Assembly: GCA_015680685.1 (NCBI GenBank)
Contig: MNCI01008985.1
Span: 230,514-294,513 of the forward strand
DNA from: Gnetum montanum
Taxonomy: Eukaryota; Streptophyta; Gnetopsida; Gnetales; Gnetaceae
Length of the DNA: 64,000 bases
Direction: 5' to 3'
Both the position numbers and the translations under genes were made by a program. Positions within the stretch are counted from its first letter, which is position 1; each line of letters begins with the position of its first letter. Shown here in pieces: positions 33,877 through 45,995 of this stretch. The notes beneath the pieces were generated by a model. That model was given only the letters and a program-made list of their open reading frames with translations. It was not told the origin of the DNA and made no database searches.

Positions 33877-35020
33877 ATCAAGAATCCAAAAATCATAGTA
33901 AATTTCCAACACAATGTGTGACAAAAATATGCTCTCAACCTCAATCAAATTCACTCATGAACTCTTATTTGTCGGGCATGAAATCCCATAAGTATGCATA
34001 CAAATCAAATACTAGAAATAAGAAATGAGGCATCCATTGAAAATTTGAAGGATCTACCAAAACTAGAAGCCCAAACTAGAAGCACCAAAATGATTCTAAT
34101 GAAGTCCTGGATGTTCTAGAGCTTGAAATAGAACTTTCAAACTACAGTCTATCTAGCACCAACTACCGAACATCCCAAAAATCATAGAAATTAGCTACAA
34201 ATTGGTGAAGAACAAAGACGAAGAAGAATTCACAAAAACTAAAAACTTGGAAATGTGGTGGGGGAAGTAAGAAGAAAAGGTGAATAATGTTTTAATTTTA
34301 ATAATATAAACAAAATAAAATTACTTTTACTTACAGTTTACATTTTATAAAGTTTCACATTTAATTCCCTTGCCCTACCTAATGTTGAGGGATCCACACT
34401 TCATAACCCACTTATAGGATATCCAAAACAAAATATTGATAGATCTTATAAACATCATATCTCATCCACAACATAACCATAAAGTCATGCATGCACCATA
34501 ACATATGCTAACTACACATACAACTTTAACATGCATCACATGATAATCATCATGGCATCATAACATGATTAACTAAATATCACTAACTCATAATCACATA
34601 ACATGATCTACTAAAGAATACCAATACCAAAGCTAAAAGGCATAACCATAGCATAGATATCAAGGTCATACTTGCTATTTCTTAGTCTTTCTCTACAACC
34701 CTCATCCCATGATAGCCACAAAACATCATACTATACATCTAGCAAGATAAATGTACATAGTCATGATAAGTCATAATCATAAGTATAATATCATCAAATC
34801 TCTAGAGAATATATCATCATACTTTCATCACTAGCTATACACCCCCATGACCACCAATAGAGTCTAATCATGTATACTCAAATACAATATATTATCATGG
34901 GGTCCTATAATGAGGGGTTAAAACAATGATCATCCAAGGTAGCCAAGGTTTTGGGAGGCTCTTATGAATATCAAAAAATATAAAATACTTAATAAAAATT
35001 ATAAATTTCTTAGTTCTAGA
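33877..35020. other. No gene recognised; CAT/ATCATA-rich low-complexity in 34440-34870
   Basis: A+T-rich sequence. The 34440-34870 part is dense in CATCATA, CATAACAT and similar words. No motif assigned. Confidence 0.4.
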
Positions 35021-35024
35021 ATGA

Positions 35025-35675
35025 AATTTCCTTCACATCAAATGGTCTAGATGGCTTTGAGGAATTTATGCATTTGTATGACATGAAGGATAAAATATAT
35101 TTGCATAATCTAAGGATGTTATTGAAGATGCAGAGACCTATTATTCTGTGCTTAGGTAATAGAGAATCTAGTGAATTTAGGATTGCTATTATGTGAAAAT
35201 GCAAGAGTCATGCTTATAATTAATTTACGGGCAAAGACAACTTTAGCCAATGGAGATGTTGGTACATTGGTTCAAATAGTGTGTTGTCTAGGGAAAAGTC
35301 AACTAGACTCATTATCCTATGTTATTGTGAATTTTGATTCCTACATTAGTTGTTTCTTTGATGAGTGTAATTCTTAACATGTGTCTATTGTTTTGATTAT
35401 TAGAGGAGGATCTTAGTAGAAACCTTTACAATTGGCATGTACAGTAACTATCTTTAAATCATAGAAACTAATATTAGATAAGGCATTTGTTGATGTAGGA
35501 TAAAAAAAATAATAGGTCTAACTTTTGTGGTGCTATCCAAGCTAAGGACCATTGATTTTTTAAAGATTTACCAACTTTTTTCTTTGCAGTAATATAGGAA
35601 AATTTTAGCAACAAAAACTTTTCAATCTAAGCTTGCAAAGGAAAGACATTTTGTTGAGTTAGAAGAAAATTAGAT
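35025..35675 (+). pseudogene. PIF1-type (Helitron/PIF1-like) helicase C-terminal fragment
   Basis: Plus strand 35171-35374 open: LLLCENARVMLIINLRAKTT, LANGDVGTLVQIVCC, YVIVNFDSYISCF, matching the helicase region usually reading ARVML-x-N-L ... L-x-NG-x-x-G-x-V ... V-x-FD-x-Y. Further on with stops: LACTVTIFKS-stop-KLILDKAF, VDVG, LTFVVLSKLRTIDF, KILATKTFQSKLAKE, which matches the terminal A-x-T-I-H-K-[SA]-QG-x-T-[LF] and F-V-A-L-SR helicase motifs. These enzymes unwind DNA 5'-3'. Upstream sequence reads NSLDSLLPKHR only on the other strand, so no Walker motifs are visible. Dead because of several stops. It could come from a Helitron or from a PIF1-like host gene. Confidence 0.75.
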
Positions 35676-36013
35676 GATATATGTCTTTTGGTTTTTTTAT
35701 AAGCATGAATTCATCTATTGTAAAACATAATAATATGTTGTTCTTTTAAATAAAAAATGTTCTTTCTCTTTGTGATTATTTAATGGTGCTGGGAATTCCT
35801 AATTCTTTCTTGTATTGTTCAAATTTTTCATATGCAACTTCAAACCCATGACCTATTCCATTTATACAATGTTACCTAACATGGTTTGTACAACTATGTA
35901 AATGGTGCTTTAACTATTGCTTGGATTTATAGAAATAGTCAAAATTTTAATTTTAATTCATATTTCTTTGTAATATTCAGTATCAATACCATAAATATAT
36001 ATAATACATATCT
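35676..36013. other. No gene recognised
   Basis: A+T-rich flank between the helicase relic and the MITE-like foldback. Confidence 0.4.
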
Positions 36014-36253
36014 CTATAGTTGGGTCGAGAGGATCTACATTCATACATGACCATTCGATGAAGAACAAGGTTAATGTTTGAATCATGCAAAACTTATGGA
36101 TGAACAAGGAAATCTTACATTTGAAGTAACTTCAAGTCAACCTTGCTTTGTCAACCTCTCCATTTCCAAATGTTGCAAATTGATTCAAACATTAATCTTG
36201 TTCCTCACCAAATAATCATTTATAAGTGTAGATCCTTTTGGCCAAAACTATAG
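36014..36253. mobile_element. 240-bp MITE-like foldback element
   Basis: Arms of about 80 bp are inverted: left CTATAGTT...AGAGGATCTACA...GAACAAGGTTAATGTTTGAATCA; right TGATTCAAACATTAATCTTGTTC...TGTAGATCC...AACTATAG. No coding capacity. Termini CTATAGTT/AACTATAG. A TA duplication could be hidden in the ends. The superfamily was not recognised. Confidence 0.75.
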
Positions 36254-38944
36254 AAATAAATTATATATACCTAAGCTAGTTATTATCTTTAAGGAAAAGG
36301 AATGTAAGTTTAAGTATGTTGGGGGGAACTTTAATACTATAAGCTCCAAACTGAACGAGGAAGAACCTGCATCTACATGTATGATGTGGGGCACCGACTA
36401 ATTATTAATTTCTTTCCTTCTTTCTTTAGAAAAAGATTTTCTTTCAAACAGTGTTCTCATGAAAAGGATGATGGAAGGTGAAAATGATGAAGATAACTAA
36501 AATAAGCAGGAACGGTAAACAGCAAGCAAAAAAAAGAAGAAGAAGAGGAACGTTATAAGGTTGACGGTTGGAGTGTTGATGTCAAGAATTCTCAATTTGG
36601 TAGCGGAAACTTTTCCTGTTGCCAAAATTATGGCATGTTGCAAGATTCCACCGTAATTTACCCAGAGAATTATGCAATTTTTTAGGAACACTTTTAAGAA
36701 CGTTGAACTGGCCTGAGCTTATTCAAATTTGTGAGTTTCAATTCCTTGTCATACAGAGGTCAGAACTAGGCATTCACTATTGTTGACAGGGACGTAGCTC
36801 ACCCTATCCGGCAAAACATACACAAATTATTCATGATAAACTCAACCAACCAAATCTTAAAAAAACAAAGGACTATGCATTTACCAACAATCAGGAAAGA
36901 TAGGGAGACTCTGTCCACTGGACACAGCTGAAACATTAGCCTCACTTTAATTCACTTTTCCCTGAGCCTTATTGCTTTGTCTTATAACCATCATTTTAAG
37001 TAAAATAAATTACAAATTCTCGTCTGGTAGAGAGTTTGTGTAGGAAAATGATACTCAAAATGTGAGGTCATAAGAAGTGATTTTTTAAAAATCCCAGACG
37101 AAACTAACATCTACATAAGTACTTTTGCTTCCTAGGAAACATACATCTATGTACTGCTAACGTGCTAGTATAGAATATTTCTGATGTTTCATGTTTTGCA
37201 TATGCAGAGGCATGCAGCTTAACTTACAAATCTAATAACGTAAAATATCTAATAATGATTCTTTCCCCATTTGAGAAGTCTTCTTTCTTTTCTTTTCTCT
37301 TTTTTGTTAAGCAACTCCTGAGAAAATGATTTTAATATGGTTATAACTTCTTCATTCCAATGAGCTGCAAATTGGAGAGCCTATCAGAAAACAAAAAATT
37401 CTAGAAAAGCAAGTTCATACCTTAAAGCTATCCGAGGAACTATCATAGTCTCATAACAAACATTTGCTTTGAAAACCCCCTTAAATGTGTACCAGCAAGA
37501 ATAATGTTGTCCATATTAACAGATTTCTTGCCTGCATGCTGTACAAACTTGTCCAGGTCTCTTGTTATTTGCTCTATGTACAAATATAAAAAGTAAATAA
37601 CAAGAAAAATAAACAGAAACAGAACACAGAGTAAACTTCAAAATATGCGAACAAAAGAAAACCAGCTATGATACATTATGCTATCGTCCAAATTTGGATA
37701 ACTTGCGAATGATATATAGGTTTTTAATGTAACAGAAATGAAAAAGGAAGGTAGCTCTAAGCAAATTGTTATAACATTTATGATAAGAAAAAAAAATTAG
37801 CCTAGTCCTTTGTATCATGGAAAACTTGGTATATTGAATATTAAATAAGCTCTTGAAACCGGCATATATTTTAATAACGTTAACTGAGATCCATGTTATT
37901 TTACCCACTTCCTGGGTCACCTATTTTAACAAAAATTAAATAATCTAGGGGCCTTTGAATATTTTGTTAAGTTTTCTGTAAAAGTTATTTGTCTTCCTTG
38001 GATTTTTTAACCCTTTTATAAACTTCTAATTTTCAAACATTACTTGATCCTAGCTATGTTTATTACTTAACATGACTTTTATTCATACTTATCTTTTGCA
38101 TTTTTTAATTAATTATTCTGTTTCTTGTTTTTATAGGTTTCCTTTTTATTTCACTATATTGAAAGCATTCTTTTTTGTCTTTTCTGTGCTTCTTCTATTT
38201 TTAAATTTTATTTATTTTTTAATACTTGAACGAGCTGTTACTTACTATATCTCAAAATAGCAACTATATCTCAAACTAGCAATTAACGTAAGTACTATTA
38301 ATTCTCTCTAGGATCATCACACAGAGGAAGCTCAATGCTCATTCCAGCCACTCGAACCTAAGTCTTATGACTTCAGAAACAAACACCTTACCATCACACC
38401 AGTGATGGTCCCTACTATTTTTTCTATCTAATTTTTGAAGAATGATTCAAAATATTAGAAAAAAAAAAAACAAAATGCAAGCTATATATGATACAACAAT
38501 ATTTGTCATAAGACTGTTTGCTATGCAAATAAAATGCTAGCATATGAGGAGTACCAACATGTGCAGATGGGCTCCCTAAATGTTGGTAATCAGTTCTGTG
38601 GGTTTATTGTCCAATGAAAGGGAAGGAACTTAACCTGAGTAAAAATGTAAAACAATAACTGATCTCATCCTTGCATAATAACCTTCTGAATGCTATCCCC
38701 TAATACTAATTAATTATAATGTGAAGACTCTACTCATCACATTACAAATTTCGGGAGAATTGTCTATCAGATTACAAGTGCTCCACTGCTTTTGTTTTCT
38801 AGGAATCAATGCTCACAGGAAATTATGGTAAAATATCTTCAGAAGTTCTTTGTTTCTTATAGCACGGAGGTAAGAAATCATTTTTTGTGAAATTTCACTG
38901 CTTTGATTTACCACAATGAAATGTTGAGTATTCAACCAAGACAC
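36254..38944. other. No gene recognised
   Basis: Mixed, partly less A+T-rich sequence. Short frames on both strands lack motifs. It holds poly(A) at 38459-38470. Part of it could be promoter or intron of the fragment at 39340-39660, but nothing in the sequence proves this. Confidence 0.35.
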
Positions 38945-38984
38945 AGGAATTTAAGTATTTACGTAGGAATTTAAGTATTTACGT
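38945..38984. repeat. Perfect tandem duplication, 2 x 20 bp
   Basis: AGGAATTTAAGTATTTACGT occurs twice in immediate succession with no mismatch, so it is young. Confidence 0.95.
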
Positions 38985-39135
38985 AGTTTGGATAGTTGAC
39001 ACCAGATAACGGGCAAAGTTCATAAACTGCTGTTTCCCCACAGTGTAAGGACAAAGATATGTCTTCAGAAGAAACTTAATGAGTCATGCCAGTATCTGAG
39101 GACATTACAATTTAAAGTCTGATATAAGCATCACC

Positions 39136-39345
39136 TGGAACAGCCGCTCTCTGCAACCGCGGGGTATACCCAAAACTGTTATCCAAAGGACCAGAAGAAG
39201 AGTCTTCTTCTTCTGGTTCTCCTTGTTGTTCAAATAGCAGTTTTAGATATAGGCTGTTGCAGAGCACGGCTGTTCCAGATACTTCTTCTTCTGGTCCTTG
39301 TTCTTTAGATAGCAGTTTTGGGTATACCCATTTTGTGGTAGACAT
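39136..39345. repeat. Palindrome centred near 39198 plus a third half-arm
   Basis: Order on the plus strand: A (GAACAGCCGCTCTCTGCAAC, 39137), B (GGGTATACCCAAAACTG then AAAGGACCAGAAGAAGAG), an inverted B (TCTTCTTCTTCTGG...ATAGCAGTTTTAGATATA), an inverted A (GTTGCAGAGCACGGCTGTTC, 39255), then a second inverted B (CTTCTTCTGGTCCTTGTTC...AGCAGTTTTGGGTATACCC, to 39331). The centre CCAGAAGAAGAG/TCTTCTTCTTCTGG is nearly perfect. The minus strand stays open across it (39112-39345). Confidence 0.85.
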
Positions 39346-39663
39346 GGCGGGTCCTTCTCATTCTCCTTATCTTTTTCACCGTGTATCCGGCGATGGGGAC
39401 TATGAATGCCTATAACCATTTTTTAGGAGAAATGGTGCCTGTTTCTTCTACTCCTTCGTCTCCTTCTTCAGATATGTTGTTTGCTCAAAACCTGGACATG
39501 GAGATCATGAATTTAGGCACTTCTGCGGATTAGGATAAGGGTTTGGCTTTGGGGCACTACTAGGATGAAAGCTTTTCAAGCTTTTCGGATTTTCAGGAAT
39601 GGCCCTCGTCAAGCTCAGAGCTGGCTTCTGCGTCAGAATTGCACGAGCTAGTTATGTCTTGAC
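39345..39663 (+). pseudogene. Ser/acidic-rich gene fragment, possible transcription-factor C-terminus
   Basis: The plus strand begins MAGPSHSPYLFHRVSGDGDY, then a stop and a frame shift, then GEMVPVSSTPSSPSSDMLFA, QNLDMEIMNLGTSAD, stop, ESFSSFSDFQEWPSSSSELA, SASELHELVMS and a TGA at 39658. Base composition is more G+C-rich than the surroundings and the text is coding-like (Ser/Pro plus acidic-aromatic blocks such as FSDFQEWP). This resembles activation regions of plant transcription factors, but no DNA-binding domain is visible, so I do not name a family. Two in-frame TAG codons and a shift show decay. The palindrome overlaps its 5' side. Confidence 0.4.
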
Positions 39664-39704
39664 CGCCGAACCATGGTTTTTATTCTTGACTTGTAATTAG
39701 CTGA

Positions 39705-39752
39705 TCCGGTTTTGCTGTTGCGATTAATTCCGGTTTTGCTGTTGCGATTAAT
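39705..39752. repeat. Perfect tandem duplication, 2 x 24 bp
   Basis: TCCGGTTTTGCTGTTGCGAT plus TAAT occurs twice in succession. It lies just after the Ser-rich fragment. Confidence 0.95.
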
Positions 39753-40267
39753 TTTTAGAAGGGTTTCGTCCCCGAAATTGTATAGAACAGTGCTGAAACA
39801 AGCATTGTAATTTTTATTTTTAGGCTGTTGCAATTAGTCCACCCATTATTTTTGTTGGTACAAGGGTAAGGCTAAACTAATTATGATGACTGTTGTAATT
39901 AGTTATTCATCAAACGGGTTAAGATTGTGCCCTGATTTCTTCCCAGAAATTTTACAGAATAAGGGAATGCCTTAATTGTGCATATGTGCATATTGTTATG
40001 CCATTTAAGGATGTTCAATTGTTTCTATCATAATTCTGATTTTTGTACTATTAATACTGGTTTAGCTATATATTTATAATATATATCTATTATTTGGAGC
40101 ATCATATATATTTTACAAATTAATAGAATTTTAAATTGATTCATTTAGAATTAATATCTATATTGAAAACCAAAATCGAAATGACTATGTTATTCAATAA
40201 TAATTTTTGTAAAAAGTTCTATTAATTTGATTCATAGTGTTTTTTTTATGGCATGGACTTTACATCG

Positions 40268-40312
40268 CATTTTTTTCCATGACGTTTTTTCCATCACGTT
40301 TTTCTCCATCGG
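40268..40312. repeat. 14-bp tandem repeat, 3 units
   Basis: TTTTTTCCATGACG, TTTTTTCCATCACG and TTTTTCTCCATCGG in series. Confidence 0.8.
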
Positions 40313-41310
40313 GAATCTTACGTGTCACATGATGTGAAGGGCACCAAAATCCACTTCCCCCTCCCCCCATTGCACAAGACGTATTGGCCTCTCGGCCAAA
40401 ATTAATACTACATTTGCACTAAATTATTAGAAACAGTATTGGTGTTTTGATAATTTAAAGATTTTTCTAATTCATATTTTCTTAGTTTATGTAATTTTGA
40501 GACTTAATAGCTGGAAAACCTTTCCTTCTCAATAATGGGTAAAAAGAATAACTAATTTGTGATAATTTATTGAATTGAACTTTAATTAGCCTTGCTCCAA
40601 CATCTCACACTCTATTTATCCATTAATGTTATTTTAATTCTCAACTCCAATCTTCTTTCATTCTAGTTCATTAATTCACTATTGACCATTGATTCAACAT
40701 ATTAACTCATCATTTGGTCATCATTTCCATTTCCATTCATCATGCCTTGCTATATTTATCCCACCAACATCCCACAATTGTTATTTAATATTGAGTTTTG
40801 TTATACTTAATTTGCAATTCCACCAAATTATTGATACATCCATTTTAAAGATTGCAAAATTGCAACAACACCTAACTTTTAGTTGATAATATGTTATTTT
40901 TGTTGAATGTTCTTTTCCATATACCAAGCTTCAATTACATCTTAAACCCAACCAAATTTCTGTCTCAATTCACAAGATTTCCTATAAAAGTTTTTCTCCA
41001 ATATGAATCTCTAGTAATCATTCTTCATCCCCTTGATTGTAATCTCACATAATCCATTTGTACACCTAAAAATTGTTATTTAACATGCAATTTATCTCTT
41101 AGCCTTACACCTAAATGTTATTATTCAACATAGAATGTTGTTATTTTCTATTTTCTTTTCTCCTTAATTGTTGATTTATTCATTACTTATATTAAAGATG
41201 CCTATCCTAAAATCTATAGTCCTCTTTCAATCTATAAGCATCTATCTCATGGACAATTCATAACAAAGAAACTAATCAAGATCATCTTCCACAACATTCA
41301 ACTCCAAAAA

Positions 41311-41323
41311 TTGGTATTAGAGT
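41311..41323 (+). promoter_or_regulatory. Primer-binding-site-like sequence, initiator-Met type
   Basis: TTGGTATTAGAGTACAAGC resembles plant copia sites (TTGGTATCAGAGC). Copia-gag-like text follows at once, supporting the call. Confidence 0.45.
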
Positions 41324-41329
41324 ACAAGC

Positions 41330-42899
41330 TTTTGTCCATGGAATATCAAAATAAAGATTATCCAAACTATCAAATGATTTAGCATATCACAAAATTTCAA
41401 AGCGTAAGAATAACTAACTATGCAACTTCTGAAATTTCATGACATTTGGAACATTATGGAGAAAGGAATAGACAAGAAAGGAAGGAACAATATGTAGTTG
41501 AGTTAATGATCAAATAAAAAACACAATAATCAACAAAGTTTTAGAATTCTTCATGAAAAATATCAAAACAATGACAGTTCAACTAAAGGTCAAAAATAAG
41601 GGCTAAAAACTACAAAAAGCAAAAAAAAAATCATAAACAAATTAAAGAAGCAAAAAAGCAAGGATCATTAAAATAGAAATAAAATAAGAGACAAAACAAA
41701 GTGAAAAGAAATAAAAAATTCAAGAATGTATCAAAGTTTCAAAAGGTAAAGGAAAGACACATCAAAATGAAGATTAAAAAATTCAAAAGAAATTTCCGAA
41801 GATATATAAAGCAGAACATTGTACATATCTTAGATTTCATAGTTTCGATTAAATTTTAACTCCAATAATTTGTATAAACACAAAAGGTTATATGAATGGG
41901 AGATCTAGACGAAGATTATCCAAGTTAATTTTCAAAGTATGAAAATATTTAACAATGCTAGTTCTAAAATTAAATGATATCTTGAACATTGTCTGAAGAG
42001 GGATACTTAAGCCAAGAAGCATAACTAAGAATTTGAAGAAGAAATTCCAAAACCTACTAAAAATAAGATTAGATTAGGTAAAGGATAAGTATGCAATTCT
42101 TTTAGTAAATAAATAAAAAACATAATGACAAATATATACACATGTAAGGAAATGTGGGAGTTTTTACAAGAAAAATATCAAGATAAGGTGGGTACAAGTA
42201 GATGAAAAAAATAAGAACAAGAAAAACTACACAGAGAAAAAGACAACAAAATCAAACTCATGAAACAAAAGAGCTAGCAAGGTTCTCTATAATAAGAGTA
42301 AATCCATAGGCATACGAAATCAAAAAATCAGTAATCCTAATAAAAAAACCCAAAAAAATGTCAAGTCAAGAGCATATAAGGGTTCAACAATTAAAGGAGT
42401 GGAACATCAAAAAGAGGAATTACAATTTTAAATCAAATTTCCAAAAACTAAAGGTACATAGATCATTCTATATATCTCAGATTGCATAGTTTCAATCAAA
42501 TTTTAACTTCAACAATTAGTATCAATACAAAAGGTCATGTCGATTAGAGATCTAAAACAAGATTATCTATGGTGTCAAATTGCAAAGTATAAGAATATTT
42601 AACAATACTACTTAAAAATAAATGACCTTCAAAACATTATGGAGAAAGGAATACTGAAGCCATGAAGCATGACTAAGAAATTCAAGAAAAAACTTCTAAA
42701 CCTAGCAAACTAACATGAAATAGGTAAATGATTAGTATGCAACTTTATTCATGAGAAAATTGAAAATACAATGATCAATGGGAAGGCCAACAAAGAAATA
42801 TGAAAATTTTTAAGAGAAATATATCAAGACAAGAATAGTTCAATTAAAGGACACAAAGAAGGACCAAATGCTCAAAAAAGAAAAAAAAGAAAAAAAAAA
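41330..42899 (+). repeat. Three direct, diverged copies of a gag-like 0.5-0.65-kb segment
   Basis: Recurring blocks: AAGATTATC-AA, CAAAGTATAAGAATATTTAAC, ACATTATGGAGAAAGGAATA, TAGTATGCAACTTT and GAAAAATATCAAGACAA. One frame of the middle copy gives CKEMWEFLQEKYQDKVGTS, reminiscent of copia gag. All are dead. A poly(A) tract and a single N are at 42878-42900. Confidence 0.5.
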
Positions 42900-43200
42900 N
42901 AAGATTTTGTTATTCTCTAACTCTATGGCAAGCTCTACTCCTTTCATCATAATATTTTTATAAACATGAAGCTAAATTGTCTACTCCTATTTGCTTGTTG
43001 TTCAATTGGTAAATCCTAATGCTTTATTGTTTATTTTTAAATACATACATTTTGTTGAACTATCTTGTAGGATCTTACAGCTAAATGTAATTGTTTCATA
43101 TAAAGTATACATATTTTTCCTTACTAGTTCTTTTTTAACATAGATTCATTTAGTTCTCAAATTCTATAGTTCCAACCAAAATTTTATTTGAATTAATCAA

Positions 43201-43205
43201 GGCTT
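43201..43205. other. Target-site duplication GGCTT (left)
   Basis: Immediately left of TGTTGATGCG. An identical GGCTT follows the right LTR at 51219-51223. Confidence 0.8.
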
Positions 43206-44724
43206 TGTTGATGCGTAAATTTTGGACACACGAACATTTGTGAAAACTCATTTTAGGAGACTATAGCCTAGGGCGCCTCCCGTATGGCTATGAAACCTGG
43301 GAATAGTCTCAACTGGAAAGGGCTATATGACAATAATAATGATAATATCAAACTTCAAGATTTTTCTATAAAAATTCAATACTCAGAGCTTAAACAATAA
43401 TATCTAAATTCAAGCTGAAACTCATTCCTTTGGTACAATAGAGATGTTGATTTCGTCACACACAATGCGACTCCAAAGCAATGACTATTTGGAATTTGGA
43501 TACACAAAAAATTTTAAGTAAATCATAAAATGGCACATAGGTGACAATAGATGCAGTTACCAAATTTTAACAAGCAGATTGCACATAAGCATAAACTAAA
43601 TACTGGCCAATGGAAATGATTTTGTCACTAAGGATGAAACATCTTTGACAGTGTTACCATAGATAGAAACTTATACTTGCTACTGTGCTACAAATGCAAA
43701 AAAAAAAAAACTATACTTATCAGGGCAAAGCAATGAAATAGGGCAACGCAATGGGACCATAAGGAGTTTCCCGATTGAAAACAATTTACGAGTTGAAGAA
43801 TGCAATATGTTTGTATCTAAGGATTTGAGGATATGAAAGGAGAGAAAAAGAAAATGCTACTGCTTTGAATTATAAAAAAATGAAATTTTAAGCATTTAAA
43901 AGAAAATTCAAAATTAGTGCATCAAGTGATATATGACATAATGTACCAGTAACATGTTTGGAAATGCTGAAATTGTAAATGAAAATGCCAAACTTTTTTG
44001 CTATTGCTGTATGTTGCTGAGATGCAGGTGTGGCTGTAGTCGTTGGTGCATCCGTCACGTTATTCATGACCATCCTGCTGACTCGCTACAGGCGTCTACT
44101 ATTACCCCAGCATCCAGAGAGAAGGCCATCATCTGTAGGTGCATTGCTGTCAGATGTGTGCACTGCTCACAGCAACAAGAGGGTAAAAGATGGGTTGCAT
44201 GTGGCCAGAGAAAATAGAAGAACAAAATAAAATAGCAGCTGTTGATGGACATGTGCTACCAACCGTTATGCATTTCAAAAGAAAGGTTCTGGTAATTTGC
44301 CAATTCCAACCCCCTTTGTAGCGGCCCTGTGGGAGAAACCCTAACGCTAAACCATCTGTTTCTGTTAATTGTCATTAACCGCCAACTACCTTTTCCATGC
44401 CAAACGCTACGTGGGAAAACTGCCACCAGCAATATTTAACATTTGAAACGATGTGAAATGCATAGAATAACAACTTTTGATATAGAAAATCGATGGCACT
44501 TGTTACTGGTAATAAGGATAAGCACAAAAAAGTCACCATGTAAATTCAAATACTATATGAACTCAGAAACATCTCAATAGAGGTTTACACATCAAGTTGA
44601 AATTTTAGGGAACATTACCTCTACAACTCTATATCTAACCTTGCAACTAATTCAAAGTGCAATTATTATGTTATTACTATTGGTCAAGGCCCTATGCCTA
44701 GCATGGGTGAGGTTGGCCTCAATA
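43206..44724 (-). mobile_element. 3' LTR of the 8-kb element
   Basis: 1519 bp, closely alike to 49702-51218 through its whole length with scattered substitutions and a poly(A) expansion near 43698. The outer end near 44724 reads CAATA where the other LTR has CAACA. It carries the hairpin module at 43257-43310. Confidence 0.9.
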
Positions 44725-45995
44725 CTTAGCCCCTAAACTACAGATTGCATGCAAGTGTAAGGACCATAAAATTTTGAATGAAAATGCAACAGATGGGGAA
44801 ACAAAAACAACATGAAACAAGAAATGCAAACTTGAAAGTAAACTATAATGTTCTAAACATGATCAAAATAACCAAATAATCGAAAGAGACACTGACATAG
44901 GACATCCAACAACCATTAAAATCTAAATATATAATTTATTGTTATTTTAACTAAGATCTATAAATATATATGTGTAATTATATATATATGTAGATATATG
45001 CTTAAGCTCTCATTCTCAATATTCTCACAAGGTAACAGTAAAAGTATGCAGAGTATTTTGAGCAAGTGACATATACAAAACTTAATGAGGAGGATGAGCT
45101 AAAACTCATGTTAGATCATAGTAAGCCATAACTTTTAGATTTTTCCTTGGTTTTTTTTTTGGAAACTTAAATTTAAAAGGGGAAATGAAGGTTAGGGTGA
45201 GAATTGCTGCTGGACCCCATCACACTCAAGAACTTATTACACTGCCAATGAACATGGTCCTTATTTTCTGTTTTGTTTTTTTTAAAGGAAACTTTGCTCA
45301 TGGTGTACTTCATTCTTGAGGTAGAAATTCCAACATGAGTCTAGCCGATTAGTTGCACTGCCAAAGAGCATGGTCCTTTTGGAAACTTTACCCATGATGC
45401 AGTTCAACCCTCGTGTATGTGCCTTTTATTGGTGACATCATAGTAGAGCTCCTGGGTGGCTAAGGATTCTCAAGTAGAAATGAACACACTTCACCCCGTT
45501 ATTCACAGGATAGCCATGGATCATCATACTTGAGGGCTTGGGCTTATGAGAGGAAAGGATAGAATTTTCCAAGGTCACCTAGTAATTATGACTAATCACT
45601 CTCCAACATCACATATCCTACACTCACATGATCATGATGATAACATGATAAGTTTGTATAAATCTAATGCTCCATAATCTAACATAACAAATAAACTGAA
45701 ACCTTGGAATCAATTGGAAAGAGTTATAGTATTTATAAAATATAAAGTGGATTTTATAGCATTATATTATAGTAATAGTAAATTATATTATACCTACATT
45801 ATTTTCCAATGGTGTTAAGATGACCCAATATCTAGTAACTCAAATGACAAATGATTATTAAAATCATATGAAGAACACAATAATCAAAACAATATGCTAA
45901 GAAAGAAATAATGCAAACAAAATATGGAAACAAAACTATATACAAATGAAATGCAAAGAAAAAGGAGAAGAAAACATGCAACTAAGAATCTACTA
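44725..45995. other. 3' untranslated part of the 8-kb element
   Basis: No coding motif. The bases next to the LTR (minus sense TTTAGGGGCTAAG) are a possible polypurine tract for plus-strand priming. Confidence 0.4.

Larger units (their letters stand above)
40400..43200. repeat. Decayed copia-like repeat field, left part
   Basis: Shares ordered text with 51224-57012, for example ACCATTGATTCAACATATTA / ACCATTGATTTAACATATTA and TACTTAATTTGCA-TTC, showing that the 8-kb element at 43206-51218 interrupted the same field. It contains an iMet-type primer-binding site at 41311. Three later stretches (about 41330-41640, 41835-42240, 42480-42895) repeat the same gag-like sequence in direct order. Confidence 0.55.

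Noticed and set aside
43954-44252. Overlapping Cys-rich frames on both strands in the 3' LTR
   Set aside because: They lie within an LTR U3 region. The other LTR keeps a similar but not identical frame, with no sign of protein selection by eye.
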